A DNA stretch of 64,000 bases from Sparassis latifolia. Its lineage: Eukaryota > Basidiomycota > Agaricomycetes > Polyporales > Sparassidaceae. This document shows, piece after piece, positions 23,634 through 35,483 of this stretch (positions are counted from its first letter, which is position 1; every line of letters starts with the position of its first letter). Where the stretch lies: assembly GCA_018466975.1 (NCBI GenBank), contig JAENRS010000017.1, positions 558,001 through 622,000 of the forward strand. The letters run 5' to 3'. A program made the position numbers and the translations under genes. The notes beneath the pieces were generated by a model, which worked only from the letters and a program-made list of their open reading frames with translations, searched no databases and had not been told where the DNA came from.

Positions 23634-25804
23634 ATGTCTCTGTTTCCCACTGTGCCTGTCGAAAGCACCGTCTTGCTCAGTGCTATAGCTGGATTGGTAC
23701 GTCCACTGCCTTCTCAACAAGTCGAAATTGATTGTCCCGCGTAGACATCTCACATCATCTTCAAGAACTACGAGCCGAATGATCTGTATTCTCTTGTCGC
23801 ATTGTTGGCAATAGTACCTGCTCTACCTGTGGTATGGCTTGGTCAGCTCAGTACGCCGTCCGCGTTGCTTCTCTCCTACGGAGTGTATTACGGAATATTG
23901 CTGGGCTCTATCGTCACTTACCGTCTGTCGCCATTCCATCCCCTGTCCAATTACTCCGGCCCGCTCCTGTGTAAGATCTCTAAGTTGTGGCTGGTGTGTG
24001 TGACGTCGAAAGGCAAGCAGTATCTCTACGTCCAGCAACTGCATCGGAAGTATGGGCCTATTGTCCGTATTGGTGGGTCATGCGTCGCTATCGGGCTGAT
24101 TCTCAAATTGACTCCTCTGCAGGCCCAAATGAATTATCTATCATCGACACAGATCTCATTCCCTACATCCTTGGTTCAGAGGGGATGCCGAAAGGCCCTC
24201 GTACGTTGCCCGTAATCGTATCTTGCATATGACCTGAGAGCGCTTTGCAGTGTGGGAAGGGCGGGAGTTCTCGAGCAAACGGGACACCGCGGTTAACAGG
24301 GACAAGAAGGGACACTTCATTGGCGCACACGACTTCGCGGTTCACGCCGAGGCGCGAAAGACGTGGAACCGCGCATTCACCACAGCCGCGGTGAAGGGTT
24401 ACGAACCTGTCATCATCAAGCGCGCGGCACAGCTGATCGACGAGCTGAGGCAAAGGTATGCACAGTCCGAAGACGAGCAAATTGAAGTGGATCTAGCGAG
24501 GTGGCTGAGTTACTGCATGTGAGTGGTCAGATGTCCGAATTCGCCGTTCGCACTGATCAGAGTTGTGTCAGTTTTGATTGGACGGGAGACATGGTGTAAG
24601 TTCTGCTGATAGATCAACCACTTAACCTCACAGCTTTTCTAGTTACGGCGGCGGGATTGAGCTCATGCATGAGGGGGACAAGCAGGGATACTATCACACA
24701 ATGATGTCGGGCCTTTAGTGCGTCTAGAATACTAACATAGTAAGCTCTTCACTAATGTTGCGCGCCATTAGTCTTCCCGCACTAACTGGGCACATACCTT
24801 GGTGCGGGCGTGCCCTGCCATACTTCTCTTTCGTCGGCAAGCACACGAAGGCACTCGGTTTATTCGCTTATAAGCAGCTCACTCGCAGACTCCAGGAAGG
24901 GTCTGTGACAAATGACTTGTTCTACCACTTGGTGCATTCAGCTGCTGTAAATTCCGCATGACAACTGACTGATCGTGGTATCGTGACCTTTAGCTGGACG
25001 AAGGGAAGGAAGACGGCAACCCGTCGACGCCATTTTCAGTCATCATGATCTACGCCATCACCGCAACGGTTGCGGCCTCAGACACCAGTGGGACCGCGCT
25101 GTGCAATATAATGTACTGCGTGCTCTCCAATCCCGACTGCTATGCGCATCTGAAAGAAGAGGTCGACACGACGTTTGGCGCCGCAGAGCCGGTCGATGCG
25201 GTCAAGCTTGCCAGCATGGAGTACTTGAACGCTGTTATGTAAGTGGTAATGTCGTCGTCACTTTCATAGAGAGTACCTAATAACGTTCAACCGGATCAGC
25301 AATGAAGGTCTCCGACTCTTTCCCGCGCTTCCCACCACACTACAACGGGCCCCCACTCCCGGAAGTGGGCCTCACCGGATTGGCCCAGAGTACGTTTTTA
25401 AGTAGAGTATCACGAAGTTTTCGCTGAGATTCTCGTTGAACAGTATTGTCATTCCTGAAGGAACGGCCGTCATTGTTCCCTCATACACAATGCAGCGCGA
25501 TCCCCGCTACTTCTCGCCCGATCCGGAAAGGTTCGCTCCAGAGAGATGGCTCGCTGGCAAAAATCGGCCCACGGGTGGTGTCCACAACACCAGCGCCTTC
25601 ATACCTTTCTCCACGGGTCCCATGAACTGTGTGGGGAGGCCCGCGGCTATCCTCGCTGTGCGAATGGTGCTCGTGTATCTAGTGCAGGCATTCAATATGC
25701 GCTTTGCGGAGGGATATAGGCCGCGCCAGTGGGAGGAAGATCTGGGAGACTACTTCTCGTGGCAGAAGGGGTCCATGCCTGTCGTGCTGACTCCCCGTTT
25801 CTAG
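23634..25804 (+). CDS. cytochrome P450 monooxygenase
   Basis: Ten exons sum to 1692 nt, 563 aa: 23634-23696, 23745-24072, 24123-24200, 24251-24518, 24571-24594, 24643-24717, 24772-24931, 24994-25238, 25300-25389 and 25444-25804. Hydrophobic N-terminal helices anchor it in the ER membrane, followed by the turn PLSNYSGPLL. The I-helix reads AASDTS (about 359-364), ExxR is EGLR (about 416-419), the PERF/ERW region is PDPERFAPERW, and the heme loop is FSTGPMNCVG with the axial Cys near 506. The usual Arg of the heme loop is Met, a variation seen in related fungal P450s. The substrate cannot be told. No neighbouring secondary-metabolite backbone gene was found, so a cluster is not supported. Confidence 0.92.
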
Positions 25805-26007
25805 AGACTTCGTTGCTCACGGAGACTACATTTTATACAATTATGTTCTGTTTGCGTGTTGTTATGGCCCCAGGACGCGTTAAGGACACACAGTACTGAA
25901 TACCCGCTCTTAATCTATTTTCTTTGCCTCCGAGAAGGGCTACTTTGTCGAACACAACGATACTCGCGATGATATTGATGAACAACTTGGCCTTATTGAC
26001 TTCGACG

Positions 26008-26780
26008 CTACATGAAATTGAATATCAAACTTGGGAGAAATTCATTCCGTAATGTACACGTCTGAATATTTCGCACAAGCTTCGCGTTTGCTCCCGTGAT
26101 TATCGGCCCCCCTCCACTCCACGTACTCTCTACACCGTTGTTGACCATCCAATCATTTCCGAGAAGTATCTCCACCGGGAATCCAAGATCAATGACCCAA
26201 CAAGGCACATTGAACTCGAAGCCGTATACATCAAAGCTCACATCAACGCGACCGTACACCTTCATGTTGCCGCCAAAAACACCCGAGAGCTGGACATCGT
26301 CAACTAGGCGCAGAGGTAGCATCCTGTGGAGAATGCCTGCAAGGCGCACGAAATGCACATCGACGACAGACGTGCTGGATGCAGACGACCACATTCCACG
26401 CGTGTTCGGGATACGGATGGGGTGCACGGAAATAGGGAAGCCCATGCTCATCTGGATGAGGCGGCGGTCGCGAGACTCTGTCATTGCCATCGCCCCGCCG
26501 ATGCGTTCGCGCACAAATAACGGCACGCATGCTGCACGGGAAGGGGCTGAGGAAGGAGTGCGCGAGCGGCGGCGTCTTCGGGGTCTGACTCCGCAAGAGA
26601 AGAGACCGAAGCGGAGGAAGGAGGAGAAGCTGGGACATCAACAATTGCAAGGCCCGTTGTCGCAACGAAGCCCAGGGGGCTCGAATTACGGGGTGCCTCA
26701 GCACTGTCAGTGCGACCACGTCCGCCTTGAGCTGCATCTCCCCCATGGGCAGTTTGCCTCCATCCACCGTGACTAGACAT
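26008..26780 (-). CDS. retropepsin-fold protein without catalytic Asp (retroelement-derived?)
   Basis: The informative reading frame is 26526-26008. It has the body of a retroviral-type aspartic protease domain: the mid-domain strand pattern, then VPCWVIDLGFPVEILLGNDWM, the equivalent of the ILG-MDWL region of fungal Ty3-type polyproteins. At the expected D-S/T-G active site the sequence reads WSSASSTSVVDVHFVRLA, so the catalytic Asp is Ser and the Gly is Ala. An upstream frame (26780-26481, ATG at 26778-26780) encodes a disordered, Gly/Ser/Ala-rich segment; the join between frames is unresolved. No reverse transcriptase or integrase follows. It may be a domesticated domain or a relic. Confidence 0.6.
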
Positions 26781-27056
26781 GTTGATTTCTGCTACTGTAC
26801 AGCTGTGGAGTGAAGAAAAATGTTATCGACCTGGACGACTCACATATTTACGACTCTGTGCCACTCTTGTCCGAAACGACTCCAAATTGATTGATCTCTG
26901 TAAACCTCTTTGCACCCGGGTTAGCTTGAGGTAGAAGAATATCAAAAATATCATTTCGGTCACCTAAAAGAGCTCGATTTATTCGCGCAACGACTTGCTG
27001 CTATGCGTCGAGCACGAACTTGGTAGGAGCTGCCAGTGCGCGACCGGTCGATCCGG

Positions 27057-27665
27057 TTATATCGCCTCGGCGTCAAACTCGGATGTAAGGTTCGCGATCG
27101 TCGCTGGATCAAGTTCTGTACACGAAAGCAAACACTGGGATCAACGTGAGTGTGAACAGACAGTATTCCGAAGCCACTCCCGGCCTTGGGCCTGCAATCA
27201 TGTACATACCCCCCTGACTGCGACGTTTGACGTGTCTTCGCCATCGCCACTCGAAAGCTAAGTACTAGCAATGAATTACTCTGCAAGAAGGGTGAAGAAA
27301 CTGAGACATGACTACAAGACAATAAAACGAGTGACGTGGAAAGGTAATTTCACCGCGACGTCGACGTCCCGTATGTCATCAGGCATTTCAAGTTTAGTCG
27401 AGGGGGGATTGAATGCACCCCGGATAGCCGCGGAACGGAGGGTAAACTCACCACTGAGTATGCATTGATGAGGAATAAGCTCCCCATCTATAAGTGTACC
27501 TGTTCACCATTGGCCTATGTCATGAATTCTGAGCAGCTGAAGTTTCAGAATTTCTCAATTGCTAGGTGCGACATACTACAGAGTAATCAAATTACCTACG
27601 AAGAAGGATCTACGTTCACAATAATCCCTCCTGGGTCATATCTTCGGGTAATCCCTCGCAACTAC
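27057..27665 (-). other. unresolved coding-like segments on the minus strand
   Basis: Several segments look coding but were not linked into one model. About 27665-27600 reads ITRRYDPGGIIVNVDPSS and ends at a GTAGGT donor. About 27502-27351 reads FTLRSAAIRGAFNPPSTKLE then MPDDIRDVDV. A final block near 27113-27057 reads ELDPATIANLTSEFDAEAI and ends in TAA. They lie just downstream of the MIF gene on the same strand. No family was recognised. This may be one small multi-exon gene or the remains of one. Confidence 0.35.
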
Positions 27666-27734
27666 TTATTTTGCTTTGGGAAGAAGAACCCCACAGTGTG
27701 TAGATTTGAATCTGTGGACTGGTCAGTGCGGCAG

Positions 27735-28258
27735 TCATTGCCGGAAGATCATTGACACATACCCCATATTTTCTCTCTTCGGATCGAAGAACGTACTGGA
27801 CCAGGGCATTGTCAACAGCCTATTCAATTGGCAGAGAGACTCTCAAGCTCACATATATCCCCGATCATTGGGGACTCCAAGCTTATCCTCGAAGAAGTCA
27901 AACAAAGCCTTGCTGTATTTCTCGTTGGATTCGGGGCTTAAATTGTCCAGGCTCGTCTGAAAGATATCAACACATGCAACGAGATATGTGCCAGCACGAA
28001 ACAGAACTAACAATAGTGAGTAGAAAGGCAGGATCAAAGGTGCCATTGAAGGTAAGGTTCTCATTATAGGTATAACTCAAAGACATGGCGGAGGGAGGCT
28101 TATTGAGCACCTTAGCCCCAAACTTCGATGCAGTTTGCATGCATAAGCATATTCTGCAATATCAGGTGGAATATAAATGAGCTCACTAAATGGAACTCCA
28201 GAATGAATGCCTTCGGATCGGTGAGGGCAACGTTAGTCTTCAACTCAAGAGCGGGCAT
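27735..28258 (-). CDS. MIF-family tautomerase (macrophage migration inhibitory factor homologue)
   Basis: Four exons, 28258-28187, 28122-28012, 27956-27853 and 27795-27735, give exactly 115 aa, the canonical MIF length. The protein starts MPALELKTNV; after Met removal Pro-1 is the catalytic base of the tautomerase fold. Further family landmarks are SYTYNENLTFNGTFDPAF, then LDNLSPESNEKYSKAL, then FFEDKLGVPNDRGY and TFFDP. MIF-type proteins are small trimeric enzymes that tautomerise keto-enol substrates; their role in fungi is unclear. The C-terminus (ENMGYVSMIFRQ) departs from the usual GYKGTTF ending. The third GT-AG intron separates the DRGY and TFFDP blocks. Confidence 0.88.
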
Positions 28259-28895
28259 ATGTGGCAACGGACAAGGAGCTAAGCAGGATAGGTCGAAGGA
28301 ACAGGGCCTGATGATGTTACTAACGAACAGGATCGTTACCAGATAAGCCCACTTCAGCTTGGGTGCATGAAAACCCTCAGCCGGTCAGCCCGGTCTGCGT
28401 GCCACGAGTGCAGCACCTTGAAGTTCCGGCAAAGTTCCGGGATTCGACCGCAAGCGTATATATCGCAGAAAGAGTAGATGTCTTGAAGCTCATGCTAAAC
28501 CGTCGTTACAAAGATCGGAGAGTGTAATGGATTCGGTTGGGAATATTGAAGTTCAGTCTTATGTACTATGATGCCACGGCATTTCCCGAACTAGAAAAAA
28601 TACATACAGACTTTTCTTTCCAATTTTCACCGCTGCACTGTATCATACAACCATCATCGTAGGTGTCAATACTAATGATACCGGGTTCCCATGCGCTCGG
28701 ACTACATACGCTAGAAGACAGAGGAAAAGTATCTGCCTCAGGAGTCAGGATGCGCAAAGATCACGTGCACTTCGGACTGGCGTTTCGGAGGCAGTTTCGG
28801 CCTCCTAAACAGAAGCGCGGTACCTTCACCATCAATTCCTGAGCGGTAACCACTATGTTATTCCCTTCGTCGGACGACCATCTCTAGCGAACCAC
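28259..28895. other. divergent intergenic region
   Basis: Shared upstream region of the MIF gene (minus) and the NT-C2 gene (plus). Only short ORFs without motifs are present. Confidence 0.4.
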
Positions 28896-30478
28896 ATGAC
28901 GAAGACACCGACAGCGCGCTCAGTCTCCAGCGCAAGCGCATCGAGCACCGCGTCGCACGGGGCTAGCCATGGTTTCCGCTCTCAGATTGGACACTTACTG
29001 CTTCCGAGACATGCTGTCTTTCAAGTCCGAGTCCACATCGATCAGCTCTCCAATGTACCGCTCATAGGCGGCCAGTTCGCCGTGCGCTGGAAGTTCAAGA
29101 ACGTCCAGTCCGGCTCGAACCTACTATCCAAGATGAGGGGCCACAAAACGTGGACCGCGAAGAGAAAGGGGAAGGCGAGGGCGAGTGATATCGGCCTCGA
29201 GATCAACGTCACACCGGGGGCGGACGAGGGGCATGGCGAGGAGGAGGATGGCGACAGCAGTGCGCAAGAGCAGGAGCAGGAGCTCGAGGAGGAGGTTGAA
29301 GACGAGGTGAACGGAGAGGTCACCGCTACGTACGGCGGTCGGCTCACGTCTTCTCCCCCTCAGACGGCGATGCCACTGCCTCTCGTTCCGGACACAGCCA
29401 CTGGAACCCAGCGGCCCGCTCTGCGGACGCCCAACGGGGCACTGCAGACGAGCTCGTCGACGTCGGTGTCAGCGACCGGCGAAGGGTGCTCGGTCGCCCG
29501 CGGGATGACGGAGTGGGTGAAGCTGCAGAGCTACAACGCTAAATGGGAGCACACGGTGAACGTCGTCGTGCAGATGGACGTGCACCGGGAGACGGGGGAT
29601 CTGCTGCCGAGCGAGTTCAAGCTCGTCGTCATGCAGCGAGTTATCGCGGGCGACCCTGACGCGCCCCGGCATCCCCGGCTAGGGAAGCTGTATCTGAACT
29701 TGGCGGAATACGCGGACGCGGGGTCTGTGACGCGGCGGTATCTGCTGCGGGAGAGCAAGACGAATGCGACTCTTAAGGTGTGCCTACTGCTCTGCTCATT
29801 GCCCCTGAATGTGCCTGACACCGAGTACAGCTGACGATCGAGCTGGAACACATTGGTGGTGAAAAGAATTACAAGCCACCTCCTCTGCGCAAGAGCGAGA
29901 TCCTCGCTTCCGTCTCTGGTCTGCTCTCAAACAACGAGCTGCTTCGGACTAGCGTTGCTCGGCAATTGGATGACTTCACACGTACCGAGTTGCCTCGCAC
30001 TCTCTCATACGATGGACCGCTTCCAGACGGGTACTCATGGGTAACTGATACAGGGATCATCAACGAAGAACGACTAGCGTCGTCGTACGGTTTGCGTTCC
30101 ACCGAGAATCTGATAGAGGCGCTCTTCAACCCCGTTCCCACCAATTCCGAGACTCCATCACCCTTCACATACTACGTGCCTCCCGGTGAGAGTGACCTGG
30201 GCGGTTCAAGCGACTCGTCTTCGTACGGTGGAGACAACAGCATCAGTGCGGACAGCACGAGCGGCCATACAGGCAGCAGTCTGACCGAGGATCTAAGCCA
30301 AACTGGGCTCAGCAGCATGCTTGATCAGGTTGTGCCAGGGTTAAGCGACGGTCCCAGGACTTGGTGGCGCAAGATCCGGAGTCGCCCATCTACACCCATC
30401 ACCCGTCAGCATAACAAGCAGCTGCTCGCAACTCCGTTACCCGCTGTGCTCGTCGGGGTACCGCCTGGCAATGCATAG
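28896..30478 (+). CDS. NT-C2 domain protein (EEIG1/EHBP1-type N-terminal C2)
   Basis: Two exons, 28896-29777 and 29831-30478, with a 53-bp intron, give 509 aa. Residues about 25-320 match the NT-C2 plan: HAVFQVRVHIDQLSNVPLIG, VRWKFKN, WVKLQSYNAKWEHTVN, FKLVVMQRV, GKLYLNLAEYAD, RRYLLRESKTNATLKLTIELEHIGG. The domain is split by a disordered acidic insert (about 100-200) with an EQEQELEEEVEDEV run. NT-C2 proteins bind membranes or link cargo to the cytoskeleton and membrane trafficking. The C-terminal part is Ser/Gly-rich and disordered, ending in a basic segment. No transmembrane segment is present. The exact role in this fungus is unknown. Confidence 0.85.
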
Positions 30479-30986
30479 GGTATTTTTATTTTCCCAGGGC
30501 AGCGAGTTTGAGGACATTCATTCGTTATCTGTCTTCCCTCTGCTCTCTATGCCTTACGTCTGGTGGCATCGTTCGTTGGTTTTCTATATGGTACATCATA
30601 AATTATCGTCTTATCGCTAACCACGTCTGTCTCAGCGTGCAGAATATTATCTTGTATTAGTTGTATTAGTTGTTTCTTCGTTGTGCTCTTTTTGTGCAAA
30701 CATCCTGGTAAGCGAAAGTAGAACGATGATCATTGGGCGGCCGAGACGTGGGCAACGCTCGGATGTCTATAAAGATATGTTGACCATGGCCATGTGCGCA
30801 GCCGCATCTTCGCCACCCCGAAGAGTGCATCGCGTGGAACCACAGTAAATGTACCCAGGCCTTCATGCATGGACGCAGCACCATTATTAGTGAAAAATTA
30901 GTGTAAAGCTGGGCGAGACTGGATATGAATCAAGTGTGCGACGCGTGAGGGTACAAATTACTCACTGTACGCGGAAGTGGTAGATA
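30479..30986. other. convergent intergenic region
   Basis: 3' flanks of the NT-C2 gene and of the bL28m gene, T-rich in the first half. No gene is supported. Confidence 0.4.
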
Positions 30987-31444
30987 TCACGAGGCAGCCT
31001 GGACAGCCGGCTGCTGAGAGGTTGGTAACTGTTGCTGCACTACTGCATTCGCCTCCTGTCGCTCGCGCACCACCACGCGTATCCGCATACCCTCCCAGCC
31101 CAGTAGATCCGCCTTCGTCCGCAGCACATACTGGTCAATCCCTCCGTACTGGATCGAGCGTGAGTAATTCGGTCAGGACACACGCAGCAACGAGCAGTTT
31201 GACACACCTTTTTGATAGTCTTCAAGGCACGAGTGCTGACCTTCACCCGAATATACTCCTGTAAGGCCTCGGAGAAGAAGCGTTTGGACTGGATATTTGG
31301 CAGCCATGTGCGCCGTGTCTTGTGCTTAGAGAATGGGACATTATTTCCGTATTGTTTAGTTTTCCCTTGGAACAGGCCAAGCTGGGCGCGTTTGAAGGGC
31401 GCGCTAATCACTTGGCCAGTGAAGAAAGGGAGTGAGGGAAACAT
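30987..31444 (-). CDS. MRPL24: mitochondrial large-subunit ribosomal protein bL28m
   Basis: Two exons, 31444-31208 and 31148-30987, with a 59-bp intron, give 132 aa. The core KRAQLGLFQGKTKQYGNNVP, then SKHKTRRTWLPNIQSKR and VKVSTRALKTIKKYGGIDQY are hallmarks of bL28 proteins, which bind 23S-type rRNA in the large ribosomal subunit. A short N-terminal leader (MFPSLPFFTGQVI) and the eukaryotic context point to mitochondria. The C-terminal tail is Gln-rich (AVVQQQLPTSQQPAVQ). The yeast counterpart is MRPL24. The frame is intact. Confidence 0.88.
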
Positions 31445-33330
31445 GACGGTTGTGCTGGACCTCGACAGTGAATCCACCGGAACAGATCGATTACGTAAAA
31501 CTACCGGAGTCTGCAACTACTCGCGTCTTGCTCTCATATGCGCCATTATTTAATTTGTGGGTTTTGGGTCCTTTCTACGCCTTGTTGAGATCATGTCGTG
31601 CTTTTCTTCCGAATAATAACCGTTGACTGTATGACTTGAAGAGATACATCATCCGTGGACCGCTCGTGCGTTTCTCCTCTATCGTTCAGACTCATCGGAC
31701 ACATGCATTGTTGACATGTCGCCTTGTTAGACGAAGAAAAGCAGAGTTTCGTCCGCCACAATGTCAGCTGCGTCTGATGCAAAGTTCTTAGTATACCGCA
31801 CGGTTGCTTCATGTTGACCGCACGATATAGCATGTTCGGACTGTCGCGTTTCTCAACTGTCTGTTTCGTTCGGCTACTACTCTCTGCTCAGTGCATTTCT
31901 CTTGCCATTGGTAGTATCTCAATTAAATGGGAGGTTCTCTGCCAATTTGAATGGTGTCTACCTCCTATAGGTATGGAACAATTGCATATCTTACTTCTAC
32001 CGAGTTATCTCCTTCGGTTCCTGTGCAGTCTATCCGGCCGAAAATATCCGCGGCTTGTGCTGCCGTGTGAGCTGTGCACAAGACCTGGTGAAAGAGCCGG
32101 TCAGCCATCGTCGTCGTACCTTTGTCCTGCAGTTGTGCTATCGCGCAGATAATTGACGGGGGCCGTCGACTGATTAGTCCTGTGCTGATCAATCCTCAAT
32201 CCCTCTTTTGCATGGATCGTTGGCCACCGATTTCATGCGTCATCCTGTAACGTGGAACCTCTGAAACGCGATCATGATACCCTGACTCTCCGAGCGCGCG
32301 TATGCGGTTTGGCTCTTCAGCACCTTGCAAGTCACATGCCGAGAAGAGAATACTGGAGGTTTTCAGTGTGCACTGACTCATTACTACTCGTATTTCTGAC
32401 TTCAGACTCTTCCACGGTCGAATAGAAGACGCGAATCAGCTGACAGATGAATTGGTTTCTCTGGACAGTTCTCCCGTGTCCGCCGTCGCTGAACCAGGAA
32501 CCGGGAAATGGGAACTTGGGTCTAATTGTAGCGCTGAATTATGCTCTGTGGGTCCTATACGGCTGTCTTTAGACTTCGGCTGCTCCCTGCCCTTTCGATC
32601 ATAGTGGCTTATCCGAAGCAGACTCACTAAACAGTGCTCACCAGGAGTTCTCCTCGATTTCTGGTCGAACTTGGGCCCAGTCAGCGCTGCCGCGAACTTC
32701 CGATCATACGCCATGCCTGCTGTCTCTAGGACTGCTCGGTCTCTCGCCTTTTATCAGCTCCTGCACCTGGAAGGTATTTTTCTTACTCTGGTTCTGCGTA
32801 TGTTGTGCTTCTTCGTATCATGATCCAGCCCTGCACGAGGCATACATGGCTGTGTTCACTGATATTCCGGAATGGCCACGTTCGTCGCGCAGAAGAGGTG
32901 CAGATTTAGTTTCCCAATCCATGATGCTTCAGTGCAGTCGTTTTTAGTCTGCCTACTACCTCTGCAGAGGCGACTTTCACTCAACATCTTTAGAACGCCT
33001 TCTCATGCAGGGCCAGGGCCGCACAGTCTGATGGTATTCCCTTCTGATCGTGGTTGTGTATATACTTGCCATGGTCTTGAAAGAGGTGAGCTTGCCGAAC
33101 CTACGTGCGATGAGTAAATTACCTACTGAGAGACACGCTTAGTCCCTCGACGCATGTCTTATTTCACTGGTCTGCTTCCCCGAGATTCCTCCCAGTCCAT
33201 CAACTCGCTGCTCAGATGTGGGGCCGCTATCTGAATAACCAAGACCCTCGCGGAGGTTGTTGATTCCGCGATCTCATTGCCATGCGTATCCTGCTTCTTA
33301 CATTTATTTTGAGCAAAGGGGCTGTCCGCG
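31445..33330. other. long gene-poor stretch with weak ORFs
   Basis: No gene is firmly supported over 1.9 kb. The best candidate is a 92-codon minus-strand ORF (32436-32714) starting MAYDRKFAAALTGPKFDQKS, which has an internal GTGAGC...GGGCAG that could be a 55-bp intron. Another minus-strand segment (31965-32192) is coding-like. Neither has a recognisable domain. Confidence 0.35.
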
Positions 33331-33337
33331 TATAAAA
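33331..33337 (+). promoter_or_regulatory. TATA box of the aspartic protease gene
   Basis: TATAAAA in a GC-rich surround lies 61 bp before the protease ATG, as expected for a strongly regulated secreted hydrolase gene. Confidence 0.6.
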
Positions 33338-33397
33338 CAAGATACAGACCTGCTGCGGACCACCTCACGCCTCGAGTGCTGTTCCGGTTAGCCCACC

Positions 33398-35200
33398 ATG
33401 CTCGCTCACCTAAGCTCCCTCCTCTTGTTCTGCGTGGTGGCCGTCTCGGCGAGCCCCATCGCCAACCGGGACACCCTCACGTGTGGCATGTCCTTCACTA
33501 GACGCTTCAAGTACAATGGCACGACTACTCTGAGGGACATTGATCGCGCCAGAGCTAGCCAGTTGCTCGCCAATGCGAAGAACAACAACGTCAAGACCGC
33601 TGCGGCCTCAGTCTTCGACGTTTCGGCCACTAATGGTGCGGTTGAATACACCGTCAGTGTGAGTCACTCGTTTGATCACTTCTGCTACACTGTGTCTCAC
33701 TTCATGTTCATGGTACGAAGACTGGAATTGGTAGCCCGGCGACATATTGTAATCGCTGCTCCCTTCTTTACGATGTTTGATTCACACTCATGGGCTTCAG
33801 ACACGCTGATCGTGGACACTGGTAGCTCCAATACGTGGGTCGGCGCAGACCAGGCCTACGTTGAGACTAGTACGTCTACCGCGACCGGACAGACTGTCGT
33901 ATGTACTTCCATGCCATTGTATATGAGGAATAGTCACTAATTGTCGTGGCGCGGTTCTTGCCAGTCCGTCACATATGGTTCTGGGTCTTTCTCCGGTAAG
34001 GTTATTGAATCGTTCTATAGGTATAGAATACCTGAATGGTGACGTAGGTAACGAGTACACGGATGATGTCACCCTCTCCTCTGGGTTCACCATCACGGCC
34101 CAGTCTATAGGCGTTGCAACCGAGTCATCTGGCTTCTCCGGCGTTGATGGTATCTTGGGGTGAGTCTCAACATCCATACTGTGGTTAGTTGTGTATACTT
34201 AAGCATCAATCTCGCAGTATTGGACCCCAGGACCTCACCTGCGGTTGGTCATTCATACCATCTCTAATTGGGGTGTCTAACCGAATCGATATCATGCAGG
34301 AACCCTATCGTCTGATACGTCTGCTTGCATTCCGACTGTGACCGACAATGCATACTCGCAAGGTCTCATCACCGCGGACGAGGTCGGCATTTCTTTCGAG
34401 CCCACGACCTCGGTGTCAGACACCAACGGCGAGATTACCTTCGGCGGTGTCGATTCGAGCAAATACACTGGAACTCTCACCTACACGTCTCTGGCTTTTT
34501 TGCGATCCGCGTGCACCTGAGCTAATGAACTTGTACAGCGCAATCACAACCACAGAGCCCGCGAGTGAATACGTCGGCATTGACCAGACGGTCACGTACG
34601 GCACGAGTGACACGGAGATTCTGACGAGCTCCGCTGGTATCGCTGATACCGGTACTACTCTGATCCTGCTTTCCCCCAGTCAGTTCATCCCAAATGTCAT
34701 TCATACACATTGTCTCATTAGCGTTCATGTGTAGGTGCCTATGACCGGTATGAGTCGGCGACTGGTTCCACTTACGATGACAATACTGGCCTTCTTCGTC
34801 TCACCACGGCTGAGTACGACAACCTCGAATCTCTCAACTTCAACATCGGCGGCGTGAGTACTATGGATGTTCCTGTCGTAGTCTGAATTGACGCCCCCAT
34901 TCCTGCAGACCACCTACGAGTTCACTGCCAACGCCCAGATCTGGCCACGTTCTGTGAGCATAGTCTTCTCCTGACCGAATATCCTTTGACCCAAATCCGC
35001 GTGTGCAGCTGAACGAGGACATCGGAGGCACCTCCGAGTACGTGTACCTCATTGTCAACGACCTCGGCGATACCGCGGAGACTGGCTTCGAATTTATCAA
35101 CGGCATGACCTTCCTCGAGCGCTTCTACTTCGTGTACAACTCCGGCTCCAGCGAGGTCGGCTTCGCCACAACCTCTTACACGACCGCGACCACCAACTAG
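33398..35200 (+). CDS. secreted aspartic protease, polyporopepsin-like (family A1)
   Basis: Eleven exons sum to 1239 nt, 412 aa: 33398-33658, 33721-33748, 33801-33898, 33965-33995, 34048-34159, 34218-34243, 34300-34486, 34539-34678, 34735-34853, 34909-34953 and 35009-35200. A signal peptide (MLAHLSSLLLFCVVAVSAS) and propeptide of about 60 aa precede the mature enzyme. Both catalytic motifs are intact: VDTGSSNTW (Asp near 102) and ADTGTT (Asp near 284). The flap VTYGSGSFSG and the ends NAQIWPR, LTFLERFY-like (MTFLERFYFVYN) and GFATTSYTTA match the basidiomycete polyporopepsin group. It is an acid endopeptidase acting outside the cell. Several exons are short (26-31 nt), and one intron uses a GTCTCT donor. 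Confidence 0.94.
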
Positions 35201-35483
35201 ACGTTTCTTCGATGGGACTCAGGCTTTCTGACAACGAATGAGAGGTGATGAGTATATAGGTTCGACGTTGTATCATAGTCATGAAGAACGAATATGGATA
35301 TAAAATTCGGTGTTGATCCATTGTGCGCTCTATGCTCACCAGAAGGTGAGGCAGTAAATACAACCTACTAGTACATGATATGATTCCGTTTATCTGGTAA
35401 CGAAGCGATGACACGCTATTCTACAGTACTAACGGTATATCTAGGATCCACGGAAGACAACGAGACATACCCCACCCCTAAAT

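Noticed and set aside
23634..25804. Secondary-metabolite gene cluster around the P450, amidase and dehydrogenase
   Set aside because: No backbone enzyme (PKS, NRPS, terpene synthase) or dedicated regulator is visible, and unrelated housekeeping genes lie between.
27222..27244. N-terminus MAKTRQTSQ resembling histone H3 (MARTKQTA)
   Set aside because: The resemblance stops after eight residues and no H3 core follows in any frame or after any plausible splice.
28896..29851. Minus-strand Ser/Pro-rich ORFs opposite the NT-C2 gene
   Set aside because: Antisense shadows of a GC-rich coding region with clear family motifs on the plus strand.
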